Shown here piece after piece: positions 1 through 8,227 of a stretch of DNA of 33,016 bases. The stretch's first letter is position 1. The number at the start of each line of letters is the position of its first letter. The notes beneath the pieces were generated by a model that did no database searches, was not told the origin of the DNA, and worked only from the letters and a program-made list of their open reading frames with translations. This stretch comes from Brevibacillus parabrevis (GTDB taxonomy: Bacteria > Bacillota > Bacilli > Brevibacillales > Brevibacillaceae). The position numbers and the translations under genes are program-made. The stretch lies in assembly GCF_003710905.1 (NCBI RefSeq), contig NZ_RHHV01000020.1, forward strand, positions 1 through 33,016. The letters are read 5' to 3'.

Positions 1-48
1 AGTTGCTTTCATTTTAATTTCTACGGGATAACTAACTCTAGTTGCCAA
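1..48 (-). CDS. IS3-family transposase orfA, N-terminal 16 residues only (partial)
   Basis: Only the first 16 codons are inside the window: MATRVSYPVEIKMKAT. The start is a TTG at 46-48, chosen because GGAGGTG (57-63 on the minus strand) lies 8 bases upstream. The pattern V-S-Y-P-x-E-x-K-x-K-A is what I recall at the start of OrfA, the helix-turn-helix subunit of IS3/IS150-group transposases, which binds the element ends and is fused to the DDE subunit OrfB by frameshifting. The rest lies beyond the left edge, so intactness cannot be judged. The family call rests on a short peptide plus the terminal repeat. Confidence 0.6.
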   Translation of the reverse strand, partial: MATRVSYPVEIKMKAT

Positions 49-142
49 CGCAAAAACACCTCCAAGGTTGTCCCCATATCTTACGACATGGTCAGGTTCT
101 CTTGAAGGTGTTTTGATTTGTCTCACATTACGGGGTCAGTCC
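1..142 (-). mobile_element. Left end of an IS3-family-like insertion sequence, cut by the window edge
   Basis: The element reads leftwards out of the window. Its terminal repeat lies at about 122-142 (minus strand GGGACTGACCCCGTAATGTG), and the same 21 bases recur inverted at 32996-33016. The form GACTGACCCC followed by AATGTGAGACA resembles left ends of IS150-group IS3 elements as I remember them. Inside lies a good ribosome binding site and the first codons of an orfA-like gene. A weak hairpin (about 51-119) is part of this non-coding leader. The exact outer base is not fixed, because the two copies differ just outside GGGACTG. Confidence 0.65.
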
Positions 143-176
143 CAGCCAGTGCGAAGGGCTGTTTTGTTTCGGGCAA
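143..176 (-). terminator. Possible chemoreceptor terminator, its T-run replaced by the IS end
   Basis: Downstream of the chemoreceptor stop the minus strand reads AACAGCC, then a 9-base loop, then GGCTG, and then directly the IS repeat GGACTGACCCC. The 5-bp stem CAGCC/GGCTG with A-rich sequence before it looks like an intrinsic terminator, but no T-run follows: the IS begins there. Short stem, so tentative. Confidence 0.3.
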
Positions 177-179
177 AGC

Positions 180-1895
180 TTACAAGCGGAACGTATCCAC
201 TTTTCTGCGCAACTCCTGGATGCTTTCGGTAACGTCCTGAATTTCGACGACAAACTGGTCCACGTTGCCGCTGACGTCATGAATCGTAGCCGACACCTCT
301 TCGGTCGCAGCGGCTGTCTGTTCGGAGATCGCCGTTACGGTCAATACGGATTCGTTCACCTTGTTTTGACCGTGCTTCATGGTTTCAACGCTTGCAATCA
401 CATTGGCCAGCGAAGTTTTGAGCGTGTTCGTCATCGTGGACAGCTCGGTGATTCCTTTTGCCACCGAATCGAGGCGCTGTGTTCCTGCATTGTAACGGTT
501 CAAAGTTCCGTTCGTTTTTTCGGCTGCCTGCTTCACCTGATCCTGGATGTCCTTGATGCTCTCCTGAATGACCAGCGTTGCCGCTCCTGTCTGCTCAGCC
601 AGTTTGCGCACCTCGTCTGCAACCACGGCAAAGCCGCGACCCGCTTCCCCGGCCCGGGCGCTCTCGATGGCAGCGTTCAGCGCGAGCAAGTTCGTCTGTC
701 CTGCAATTTGCTGGATCGTTTCAATTACGTCATTGATCCGGCGCGATTTTTCCTCCAAAATCATCATCGTGTTTTGGACATCGTGGAACTGATTGTTCGT
801 TTCCGTGCCGTCAGCCAAAAACTCCTGCAATACTGTGTAGCTGCTCTGGCCGATGTCAGCTACCTGGTTAGAAACGGCGTCCATCGCTTCGATCGCGCTG
901 TTCAGCTCGGACAGCTCGCTCAAAAATTCTTGAACCGTTTGCACGGTAGTTTCCATCGCCGTTGCCGTTTGTTCATTGCCAGATGCGATCTCCTGGCTCG
1001 TAACCACGATATTTTTATTTTGCTCGCGAACAGAGGAAGCGCCTTCCCGAATAGAAACAGCCATATTGTCGATGCGCTCTGTCGTCTCCTTGACGCCGCC
1101 GATAATTTGGCGAAGCTGTGTTGTCATCTCGCTGAAAGCGACAACGATCCGGCCGATTTCATCATTTCGCTTCGTGACGGCGATCTTCGCGTCTGTCAAA
1201 TCGCCTCCAGCGATCCTCGCCGAGGCTTCCTGTACGATTCCCAGCGGACGCAGCATTCTTTTCACCACGAAGTAGACCGCAATCAAGGCGACTATCGTCA
1301 CCGCAGCCATGGAAATAATGATGCGCGGCATCGTTTCACTCAGTACAAGCTCGTTGATCAGCTCGACCTTTTCCGCAGCGGTATCGACACCGAGAATAGC
1401 CATAACTTGCCCGGACTTGTCCTGGATCGGTGCAAACGCACTCAGATACGAACCGTAAACCGGATCATTGACGATTGGCGTATTGCTCGTTCCGCCTTGA
1501 AGCACGGGCGCGATGTCTGCAAAGGTGGTCGAAGTCGTAGGCTGTCCGATCGTGAAGCTATCCTCGACCATGCCGTCCGCCATGATTTTGACCTTCTCTC
1601 CATCTGCCTGGAGAATGTATACGTATAGCGCTCCCGTCTTGTCCATGTACTCTTTCAGCGTCTTTTGGATGGACATGTACTCGTCATTTTTCTCGGGCTT
1701 TGCCAAGAAACTGGCGAGCTTCTCTGTATCGATGCCTGCCGCTACATGCATCGCGGTTCCAATACTTGAGCGTGAAAGCGTCCGTTCGATCGTGGTTGCG
1801 CTGTTTTGATTGATCATGAAGACGTTGACTGCCATCGTCAAAACGACAATCACAGCCACGAGCGCGACCACCCGACTAGCCAAGCTCTTGTTCAT
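180..1895 (-). CDS. Methyl-accepting chemotaxis protein
   Basis: A 571-residue transmembrane chemoreceptor that would pass ligand signals to the CheA/CheW array. It has an N-terminal membrane helix (about 8-28), an extracytoplasmic single-Cache-like sensor (about 30-188, with YVYILQADG and the repeated-strand part ending AILGVD), a second membrane helix (about 190-211), HAMP (about 212-263, RPLGIVQEASARIAGGDL), and a long cytoplasmic coiled coil. The near-invariant hairpin tip QTNLLALNAAIESARAGE lies near residues 395-425, followed by VVADEVRKLAEQT. Length and order are normal for the family. The ligand cannot be told from sequence; small organic acids or amino acids are usual for Cache sensors. 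The ribosome binding site is weak (GGGGAAG region about 1903-1911). The gene stands alone; its downstream side runs straight into the IS end. Confidence 0.95.
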   Translation of the reverse strand: MNKSLASRVVALVAVIVVLTMAVNVFMINQNSATTIERTLSRSSIGTAMHVAAGIDTEKLASFLAKPEKNDEYMSIQKTLKEYMDKTGALYVYILQADGEKVKIMADGMVEDSFTIGQPTTSTTFADIAPVLQGGTSNTPIVNDPVYGSYLSAFAPIQDKSGQVMAILGVDTAAEKVELINELVLSETMPRIIISMAAVTIVALIAVYFVVKRMLRPLGIVQEASARIAGGDLTDAKIAVTKRNDEIGRIVVAFSEMTTQLRQIIGGVKETTERIDNMAVSIREGASSVREQNKNIVVTSQEIASGNEQTATAMETTVQTVQEFLSELSELNSAIEAMDAVSNQVADIGQSSYTVLQEFLADGTETNNQFHDVQNTMMILEEKSRRINDVIETIQQIAGQTNLLALNAAIESARAGEAGRGFAVVADEVRKLAEQTGAATLVIQESIKDIQDQVKQAAEKTNGTLNRYNAGTQRLDSVAKGITELSTMTNTLKTSLANVIASVETMKHGQNKVNESVLTVTAISEQTAAATEEVSATIHDVSGNVDQFVVEIQDVTESIQELRRKVDTFRL

Positions 1896-1969
1896 CCTTT
1901 CTCACTTCCCCTTTTCTCTGTACGATAGATTAATAGATCGATAATTCCCCCACAGAAGTTTCTTCAAAC

Positions 1970-1994
1970 AAAAAACGCCCCAAAGGGCGCTTTT
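1970..1994 (-). terminator. Intrinsic terminator after the methyltransferase gene
   Basis: On the minus strand, AGCGCCC, loop TTTG, GGGCGTT and a run of T residues lie 40 bases after the methyltransferase stop. The A-run on the other side would let it work in both directions. Confidence 0.8.
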
Positions 1995-2033
1995 GTACTG
2001 AACTCCCTATTTGTCTTATCGACAAAAAGGAGC

Positions 2034-2813
2034 CTATTTATTAACTGAATATGACCCTAATTTTGCCAAAATCATGAAACGATGGTTAGGAATATCCACA
2101 TAGCCGATCGGCTCCATTTTCTTTTGCAAAGCAAGCAGCGCTTCCGCGTATTGCTCTACCGCGAAGTCGCGAATCTGCCATTCGATCGCCTTCAAATAGT
2201 AGACGATTGCCCCGACGTCATAGAAACGGGTGAAGCTCATTTCCTCTTTTTGCTGCAAAATGACAAAGCCTGCGTCCTGTAGCTCGGCAGCTGCAAAAGC
2301 CAGATTCCAGTGCAAATAATCGGATGGGATCGGCGCTCCGAGCAAACGGTTCAACTCCAGGTTGTCCTGCCCGCCGACCTGCTGGGTTACGAACGTCCCG
2401 GTCGGTTTCAGCAAGCGCGACAGCTCACTCGGCAAATACGATTCATGACGATTGATGATCAGATCAAAAGTGCGATCCGCGAATGGCAGCACATCTTCTC
2501 CGTCCGCCTCGACCACCTCGATGCCCAGTGGCGCAAGATTGGCCCGGGCTACTCCTACGTTGGGCTGGTATCCTTCTGTCGCAAACGTTCTCGCCGGATG
2601 CGGCTGCAAGGAAGCGAGCAGTTCTCCCCCGCCTGTTCCCATATCGAGCATCGAGTCAATCCCGTTCATCAGCGCTTTGACGATACTCGCATAATTCCAG
2701 GTCAGCGGAGCTTCCTGCATTCTCCCTGTCTGGGTGAGCCGCTGAAAATTCCATCCGGCAAATGGCGCTTCTACCTCTCGCTTGAAAATCTCCCATGCTG
2801 TTCTTTGTTCCAT
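2034..2813 (-). CDS. Class I SAM-dependent methyltransferase
   Basis: A 259-residue soluble enzyme with the Rossmann-type methyltransferase fold. Motif I is LDMGTGGGE (about 56-64), which binds the methionine part of S-adenosylmethionine. The acidic motif II end VVEADGEDVLPF (about 100-111) follows, then the motif IV strand FDLIINRHESYL. The start ATG at 2811-2813 is supported by AGGAGGAG (2822-2829 on the minus strand) 9-10 bases upstream. Related Bacillus proteins are annotated only as methyltransferases of unknown substrate, and nothing here narrows it. It stands between the multicopper oxidase (divergent) and the chemoreceptor and ends in its own terminator, so it is probably monocistronic. 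Confidence 0.85.
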   Translation of the reverse strand: MEQRTAWEIFKREVEAPFAGWNFQRLTQTGRMQEAPLTWNYASIVKALMNGIDSMLDMGTGGGELLASLQPHPARTFATEGYQPNVGVARANLAPLGIEVVEADGEDVLPFADRTFDLIINRHESYLPSELSRLLKPTGTFVTQQVGGQDNLELNRLLGAPIPSDYLHWNLAFAAAELQDAGFVILQQKEEMSFTRFYDVGAIVYYLKAIEWQIRDFAVEQYAEALLALQKKMEPIGYVDIPNHRFMILAKLGSYSVNK

Positions 2814-3059
2814 GATTGATGTCTCCTCCTGTTTCTGTCGTTTGCCTCGAATTGGCTGGATGACGATGATCCAGGTGGAGAACGACAGCGTTCCGAGCGT
2901 TGTTATGTCTCGAAAAAGTCAAAAGACATGCCTTCTGCACTCCTTTCACTCACATGTATCCGTCCCGAGACGGAGGGAAAATACTGCCCCAGTACGTTTG
3001 GCTGATCAGCGATGCTCTCTATCATGTAAGAATGGAACTGTTCACGGGAGGAATTATTT
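2814..3059. other. Divergent intergenic region, methyltransferase / multicopper oxidase
   Basis: About 246 bases carrying the promoters of both flanking genes. A perfect small dyad TCCGTC-CCGA-GACGGA lies at 2959-2974, about 85 bases before the oxidase start. It could be an operator or a leader hairpin. No convincing -35/-10 pair was identified, and I do not recognise a CueR/CsoR copper operator. Confidence 0.35.
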
Positions 3060-5315
3060 ATGGCAGATTTTGCGGTGCTCGCCGGAACCCACCAAGGCTT
3101 GTTTCTCGTTCTGGTCCTCACGACACTCATCCCGGCCCTTATCGCCCATACGCTCGTCTATCAGCCAACCAAACGAGCGCTTGCAAGAAAGACCCGCTTG
3201 ACTCTGCTGTTTGTCTGGATATCGCTGTCTGTATTCGCCGGACAACTGCTTTTGACCTGGGCGTATTTTCAATCATTCGGTTGGCTTTACATAAAGGACA
3301 AAACAATCGGCTTTCTCCCGCTGATCGCTGTCCCTGTTATTTGCGTGCTTTTTTTCTCGCTTCCCCGCTTGCTGGACCTGGCAGCAAAGCTGGGCAGATG
3401 CAGCAACAAGCCATCTTATATTGTCGATAATCCCGACATGTCTCTGATTGCGCAAGAGGTTGCTTCAGCAGACATGAGTCTTTTGCGGCAAGCAGACCCT
3501 TTTTACACTACAGATCATGAGCGGGTGGATGAACATCTCCGAAAAATGGTTTCGGCGCCTGAGCTGATCGTTCCCTTGCAGCTTGCCGTTCTGGGCAGTG
3601 TCACAGCCTGCTGCCTGCAGCTTACCTTCCCTGCTGTCACGCTGGAGCCATCCACGCTGCTCGTCGCCTGGGTGGTAATGGTGGCTGCCACCTCAGCGCT
3701 CTGGATCGTTCAATCATGGCAGCAGCAGCGTTGCTCCCACCCAGGAGAATGGAAGCGCCCTGCGCCGCTTTTTCGTTTTTTGCGGGCAACGGGTGTATTC
3801 ATGGTCCTGTCCACCGGACTTGTCGCGTTTGGCAGTCAGGCCCTTCAAGCCAGCCTGCTTCCGGAACAGTTCAACATGACCAGTCATACGAACGTCGATA
3901 CTGGGCTAAGCACAAAGCAACTTGCCCCTCATTCGCACGCTAGTCATGCGCCGGACAGCGGCACTGCGCCCTCGTCGAATGCCAAAACGGTCAGCGTAGC
4001 GGACTTGACCGGGCCGCGTGCGGGCACGGCAGAGCGGAAATTCGCATTGACGGCGCAAAAAGCGACGATTCGGCTGCCTTCCGGAAATACGCTGGAAGCC
4101 TGGACCTTTAACGGGCAATACCCCGGGCCAGAGCTGCGGCTCAAGCAAGGCGAGCTGGTTGAGATCGTCCTGGAAAACAAAGATATCGCTGATGGCGTCA
4201 CCATTCACTGGCACGGTCTGAACGTTCCCAACGCCGAAGATGGCGTAGCCGGAGCGACACAGGACGCTGTACTTCCTGGCGAAAAGCACGTCTACCGCTT
4301 TCGCGCCGAGCAAGCCGGAACCTTTTGGTACCACTCGCATCAGCAAGCCTCTGTCCAGGTGCGAAAAGGGCTTTTTGGCGCTATGGTGATTGAGCCTGCT
4401 GCCAATGCAAATGCATCTCGGTCAGAGCCCGCCATCCGCGATCTTGCCCTCATTCATCACAAACCAAAAGGAGAGGGACCGACGCTGAATGGCGCAGACA
4501 TGCTTGCCAAGCAAACGGTTGCCCCTGGTACTCCTGTAAGACTTCGTTTCATCAACGCGGAAAACCTGCCCGTCACTTATCAGCTCCTCGGCACTTCTTT
4601 TCAAGTGAGCGCCATTGACGGAAACGAAGTCAACGAGCCGAATTTGCTTGCCAACCAAGCGCTAAAGCTTGCTGCCGGAGGGAGATATGACGTCTCCTTT
4701 ACCATGCCGAATCGCCCCGTCTTGTTCACACAAGCGACCCAAGGCAAAAACCGCGGCAAAGGATTGCTGCTCAGCCCGGACGGAGGCGATGCCTTGCCGA
4801 ACCTGCAAGCAGACTTGCCGCTGTTCGATCCTGCTCGCTACGGCGCTCCGCTGCCTTTGCCTTTTGATCTCGCCACATCGTACGATCGCGAATACGTTCT
4901 GCTGTTTGATGTCGCCTTCGGGATGTACGATGGCCGCATCGACGGTCTGTGGACGATAAACGGCGAGGTGTTTCCCGACACGCCGATGATGCTCGTCCAG
5001 GAGGGCGACCTGGTGAAAATGACTTTCGTCAACCGCAGCTTCATGGATCACCCGATGCATCTTCACGGTCATCACATGCTCGTCCTCACACGCAACGGCA
5101 GACAGACTACAGGAAGTCCCTGGTGGACGGACACGCTGAATGTAGCGCCGGGCGAGACGTACGAAGTCGCCTTTCGCGCTGGCAATCCCGGCCTTTGGAT
5201 GGACCATTGCCACAATCAGGATCACGCCGCGCTTGGCATGAGCATGCATCTTTTGTACGAAGGAGTAACCACTCCCTACGAAGCAGGTCGCGCTACCCGC
5301 AATCATCCCGAATAA
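3060..5315 (+). CDS. Membrane-anchored multicopper oxidase
   Basis: A 751-residue protein in two parts. Residues 1-265 hold about six hydrophobic helices (near 12-33, 45-68, 83-103, 170-190, 199-217, 243-262). A His-containing linker (HSHASHAPDSG, near 285) follows, then an extracytoplasmic laccase-like cupredoxin module. All four copper-binding segments are present: HWHG (near 383), WYHSH (near 422), HPMHLHGHH (near 664) and HCHNQDHAALGM (near 717-728), the last giving the type 1 copper Cys and axial Met. It should oxidise small substrates (phenols or cuprous ion) at the outer membrane face and reduce oxygen to water. The start is supported by GGGAGGAAT (3045-3053). Most laccases are soluble or have a simple signal peptide, so the polytopic N-terminus is notable. 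It ends at a shared terminator facing the vWA operon. Confidence 0.92.
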   Translation: MADFAVLAGTHQGLFLVLVLTTLIPALIAHTLVYQPTKRALARKTRLTLLFVWISLSVFAGQLLLTWAYFQSFGWLYIKDKTIGFLPLIAVPVICVLFFSLPRLLDLAAKLGRCSNKPSYIVDNPDMSLIAQEVASADMSLLRQADPFYTTDHERVDEHLRKMVSAPELIVPLQLAVLGSVTACCLQLTFPAVTLEPSTLLVAWVVMVAATSALWIVQSWQQQRCSHPGEWKRPAPLFRFLRATGVFMVLSTGLVAFGSQALQASLLPEQFNMTSHTNVDTGLSTKQLAPHSHASHAPDSGTAPSSNAKTVSVADLTGPRAGTAERKFALTAQKATIRLPSGNTLEAWTFNGQYPGPELRLKQGELVEIVLENKDIADGVTIHWHGLNVPNAEDGVAGATQDAVLPGEKHVYRFRAEQAGTFWYHSHQQASVQVRKGLFGAMVIEPAANANASRSEPAIRDLALIHHKPKGEGPTLNGADMLAKQTVAPGTPVRLRFINAENLPVTYQLLGTSFQVSAIDGNEVNEPNLLANQALKLAAGGRYDVSFTMPNRPVLFTQATQGKNRGKGLLLSPDGGDALPNLQADLPLFDPARYGAPLPLPFDLATSYDREYVLLFDVAFGMYDGRIDGLWTINGEVFPDTPMMLVQEGDLVKMTFVNRSFMDHPMHLHGHHMLVLTRNGRQTTGSPWWTDTLNVAPGETYEVAFRAGNPGLWMDHCHNQDHAALGMSMHLLYEGVTTPYEAGRATRNHPE

Positions 5316-5321
5316 TAGAAG

Positions 5322-5356
5322 AAAAAGCAGCCTGGTCATGTACCGGGCTGCTTTTT
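5322..5356. terminator. Bidirectional terminator between multicopper oxidase and the vWA operon
   Basis: AAAAAGCAGCC on one side and GGCTGCTTTTT on the other form an 11-bp stem. It lies between two converging genes, 7 bases from each stop, with A- and T-runs on both flanks. Confidence 0.9.
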
Positions 5357-5362
5357 CGCTGC

Positions 5363-8227
5363 TCACGGTTTGCTTCGCCGCTTTTTCGCCGCGAGCAGCC
5401 TGTTGAGCGTATCATCCGAATCTTGCTGTTCCTCGCGGGACGACGGCTGTTGTCCCGATACCGCTGCTGGTCTGTTTTTCAACGGTTCCTGCACGGTCTT
5501 GGCTGTGCCTTTTGCTTGGAAAGCAGTCAAATCACTGTCTTTGCGAATGTGCGCCGGGGCGTCTGAACGCGAACGCTGGGTCGCGGAACGTCTGTCTGAC
5601 AGCTGCGTCCATACCGTTTGCTGCGGCTGCGACCCGGCTGTTGCAGGCGATGCTGATCTGCGCCACAGGCCCGCGAGCCTTGTCCACCATTGATCGGGCA
5701 GTTGCAAGCGGCGCGCCGCAATATCTACTGGCAAAAGCAATGCCGCAAGCATCAACAGCCACTCCCCGATGGATTGCGTGTCCCACTTGGCGGGAAACGG
5801 ACCGCCGTAGACTTCCTGCGGTTCGCTGATCTGTTTGCCGCCACCTGCGAGCAGCCAGGTGCGCAGCTCTGTTTCTCCGTCCCGCGACATTCCGTATTCG
5901 GGAGAGTAAGATACGGTCAGTCCTGTCGTTTGACTCGCGAGTACGCGTCCCTGACTCTTTTCGGATATCTGGATCATGTACGTACCGGGGTCTGCCGTCT
6001 CGAACTTGCCTTCCATAACCCCTGGGGCAATCGGTTTGAGCTTGATGATCTCCCGCTGCATTTTCTCGTTGAGGACAACAGCTTCCAGCTCTTGCGGCAA
6101 GCTTGCCCCGGCAGGCATCGTCACTTTTACACTGCCAGCAGCTCCGTCCAGGCTTGTCCGCGCTTTCCACTTTCCTTCCGCGATTTGCGGGAATGTCCAG
6201 GCGACTACCTCATTCCACAGACGGCCAGTGCCACCCCAACTCACCCAGTCAGGCGCCCATTTGCCTTCGAGATCGCTCGTCCAGACAACGGCGCGTCCCA
6301 GCCCGTACTGCCAGCGGGTCAAAATCGGGTCGTCATCCATGCTCATCAGTGACGTCTCCGCTGTCTGTTTGGCTGTTGTCGCCACATACGCCCTTAGCGG
6401 CGGCAATGCCTGCTGCAAGGTCGGCCACATGCCGACTCCTGTCACTTCGGGAATTTGCGGCTTTTCGACGATGAATGTCCGGCTGGCCAGTGCCGTCTCC
6501 TTGCTGAAAATTTTCGGAATCGATTCGGCGTCATTGGCAAAGTAATAGCGGCCATTGCCTGTTTTTGCGATCATTTCCAAAAGCGTATGATCCGCATCAT
6601 CTCCCACCGCGACTGTCGACACCGTAATATTTTCGGAGGTCATTTGCTGCAATAGCCCCTGGTAGTCATCCTGCATGCCTGACTGTCCATCCGTCAGCAA
6701 AATCACGTGCTTGCGCTGCGTATTCATCTGTTTCACCCGATCGTACGCCAGCTGCAGCGCGGGGTAAATATCTGTTCCGCCATCGGCGCGAATGCGGCCG
6801 ATTTGCTGGTGAATCTCTTCTTTGTTGGCGACGGTCTGCGGGGCAACCACTTCCCACGGATCACCGTCAAACGCGATGACTCCGATGGAATCTTGCTGAT
6901 TCATCATGGTCGTAGCCCGAATCGCGGCTTCCTTCGCCAGCTCCATTTTATCGACACCTCTGGCATCTGAGCTCATGCTGCCGGATTTGTCGATCACCAG
7001 TTCCAGCCCGAGAGAAGGAAGCTGTTGTTTTCCGCGCAAATCCATATGCACCGGAAGCGCTTCTTCGATCGGCGTCTGGAACCAGCCGCCCATTCCGAAG
7101 CTCTCGCTTCCTCCGGTCATAATCAGCCCCAGCCCCAGGTCGCGCACCGCTGTCCTCATGCGCTCCATGTCAGCGTCACTCATTTGGGTAGCGGACACAT
7201 CGGACAACACGATCGTCGCGTATTGCTTGTAGCCCGCAAGCTCCTTGGGCAAAAGCGCAAGCTCGCGCTGTTCGACCTGCATCCCGCCTGCCCGGAGCGC
7301 CTGCACGAGATTTTTCGCCGCGCCCGGATGTCCTTCCAGCACGAGGACGACAGGCGCTCTGGCTACTTGGGTATAAGCCGTTGCCTGATTGTTCGCCTGA
7401 ACGGTATCCTGGCGAGGCTCGATTTCCACCCGATAACGGTGAAAGCCTTGCTCCATCGCTTTTTGCGAAAAGACAAAGCGGTTTTTTCCTTTATCGATTT
7501 GCACCGTTTGCTGACCAGCTGCTCGGTTGCCTTCGTACAACCGCAGCGTCGCTTCTGTGGCAAGCGAACTCTCCACATCGACTGTGATCGCATACTCTTC
7601 TCCGGCGTACAACCTTTGCGGAACTTGCACAGACGAGAGAACGACTTCATCTCCTTGCGGCTGCTGCAAGGACACAGCCTCTACGCTGATGCCGCGTTCT
7701 TGCGCCAGCTTCGTTTGCCGGGAAGCATCGCCGTTCGTCGCGATCCCATCGGTGAGCAGCACGACTTTGCCTCTCGTGTTGCTCCCAATCATCGCCGCCG
7801 CAAGCCGTATTCCTTCTTCCAGATTCGTCGCGTTGCGGTTCACTTCGACTCCCAGCGGCGCAAGCTCTTCGCGCGATGTCAACGGCTGGTCGACAGCGGC
7901 GTCAGCTCCGACGGCAACGACTGCATACTTGTCTTCCGCACGCTTTTGTCCGATAGCGTCTCGCAAAAACGAGAGCACCCGCGGATCGTCCTTCATCGAG
8001 GCTGAACGGTCCACGACAAAAACAACCGTCTTGGCTTGAACAGGCGTGAGCAGCTGCGTCCCTGCCAACGCGAAAATGAGCAGCGCGAACAAGACGAAAC
8101 GAAGGGTGGCAATAACGGTTTTTCTGCTTGCGGGCATTTGCTGTTGCTTTTGCCACCACTGGATCACGAGGTAGGCAGCAGGCAACAAAAGCAGCAAAAG
8201 CCACGGCTGTGTAAAGTTAATACCCAC
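5363..8227 (-). CDS. vWA / GATase-like domain membrane protein (last gene of the MoxR operon)
   Basis: About 954 residues from the GTG at 8225-8227, preferred because GGAGGGTG lies 7 bases upstream; it overlaps the stop of the upstream gene by 11 bases. An ATG at 8269 is in frame but has no ribosome binding site and gives a Cys-rich start. Order: N-terminal helices (about 8-23 and 39-57), a first vWA domain with DRSAS near 73, a glutamine-amidotransferase-like segment near 337-385 (IMTGGSESFG, lacking an obvious catalytic triad), a second, full vWA domain with the MIDAS motif DKSGS near 413, a long beta-rich stretch, a membrane helix near 819-835, and a basic low-complexity tail. Both MIDAS-like motifs suggest metal-dependent protein binding. 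Related proteins occur beside MoxR ATPases as partners or substrates; the function is not established. Confidence 0.85.
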   Translation of the reverse strand: MGINFTQPWLLLLLLPAAYLVIQWWQKQQQMPASRKTVIATLRFVLFALLIFALAGTQLLTPVQAKTVVFVVDRSASMKDDPRVLSFLRDAIGQKRAEDKYAVVAVGADAAVDQPLTSREELAPLGVEVNRNATNLEEGIRLAAAMIGSNTRGKVVLLTDGIATNGDASRQTKLAQERGISVEAVSLQQPQGDEVVLSSVQVPQRLYAGEEYAITVDVESSLATEATLRLYEGNRAAGQQTVQIDKGKNRFVFSQKAMEQGFHRYRVEIEPRQDTVQANNQATAYTQVARAPVVLVLEGHPGAAKNLVQALRAGGMQVEQRELALLPKELAGYKQYATIVLSDVSATQMSDADMERMRTAVRDLGLGLIMTGGSESFGMGGWFQTPIEEALPVHMDLRGKQQLPSLGLELVIDKSGSMSSDARGVDKMELAKEAAIRATTMMNQQDSIGVIAFDGDPWEVVAPQTVANKEEIHQQIGRIRADGGTDIYPALQLAYDRVKQMNTQRKHVILLTDGQSGMQDDYQGLLQQMTSENITVSTVAVGDDADHTLLEMIAKTGNGRYYFANDAESIPKIFSKETALASRTFIVEKPQIPEVTGVGMWPTLQQALPPLRAYVATTAKQTAETSLMSMDDDPILTRWQYGLGRAVVWTSDLEGKWAPDWVSWGGTGRLWNEVVAWTFPQIAEGKWKARTSLDGAAGSVKVTMPAGASLPQELEAVVLNEKMQREIIKLKPIAPGVMEGKFETADPGTYMIQISEKSQGRVLASQTTGLTVSYSPEYGMSRDGETELRTWLLAGGGKQISEPQEVYGGPFPAKWDTQSIGEWLLMLAALLLPVDIAARRLQLPDQWWTRLAGLWRRSASPATAGSQPQQTVWTQLSDRRSATQRSRSDAPAHIRKDSDLTAFQAKGTAKTVQEPLKNRPAAVSGQQPSSREEQQDSDDTLNRLLAAKKRRSKP

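Noticed and set aside
51..119. Hairpin read as a free-standing REP-type element
   Set aside because: It contains the ribosome binding site and upstream region of the orfA-like gene, so it is part of the IS.
279..1628. 449-residue open frame on the plus strand
   Set aside because: Lies wholly opposite the chemoreceptor gene, has no ribosome binding site, and reads as Arg/His/Cys-rich shadow sequence.
7025..8005. 326-residue plus-strand frame opposite the vWA gene
   Set aside because: Shadow of a well supported minus-strand gene with a strong domain match; composition is not protein-like.
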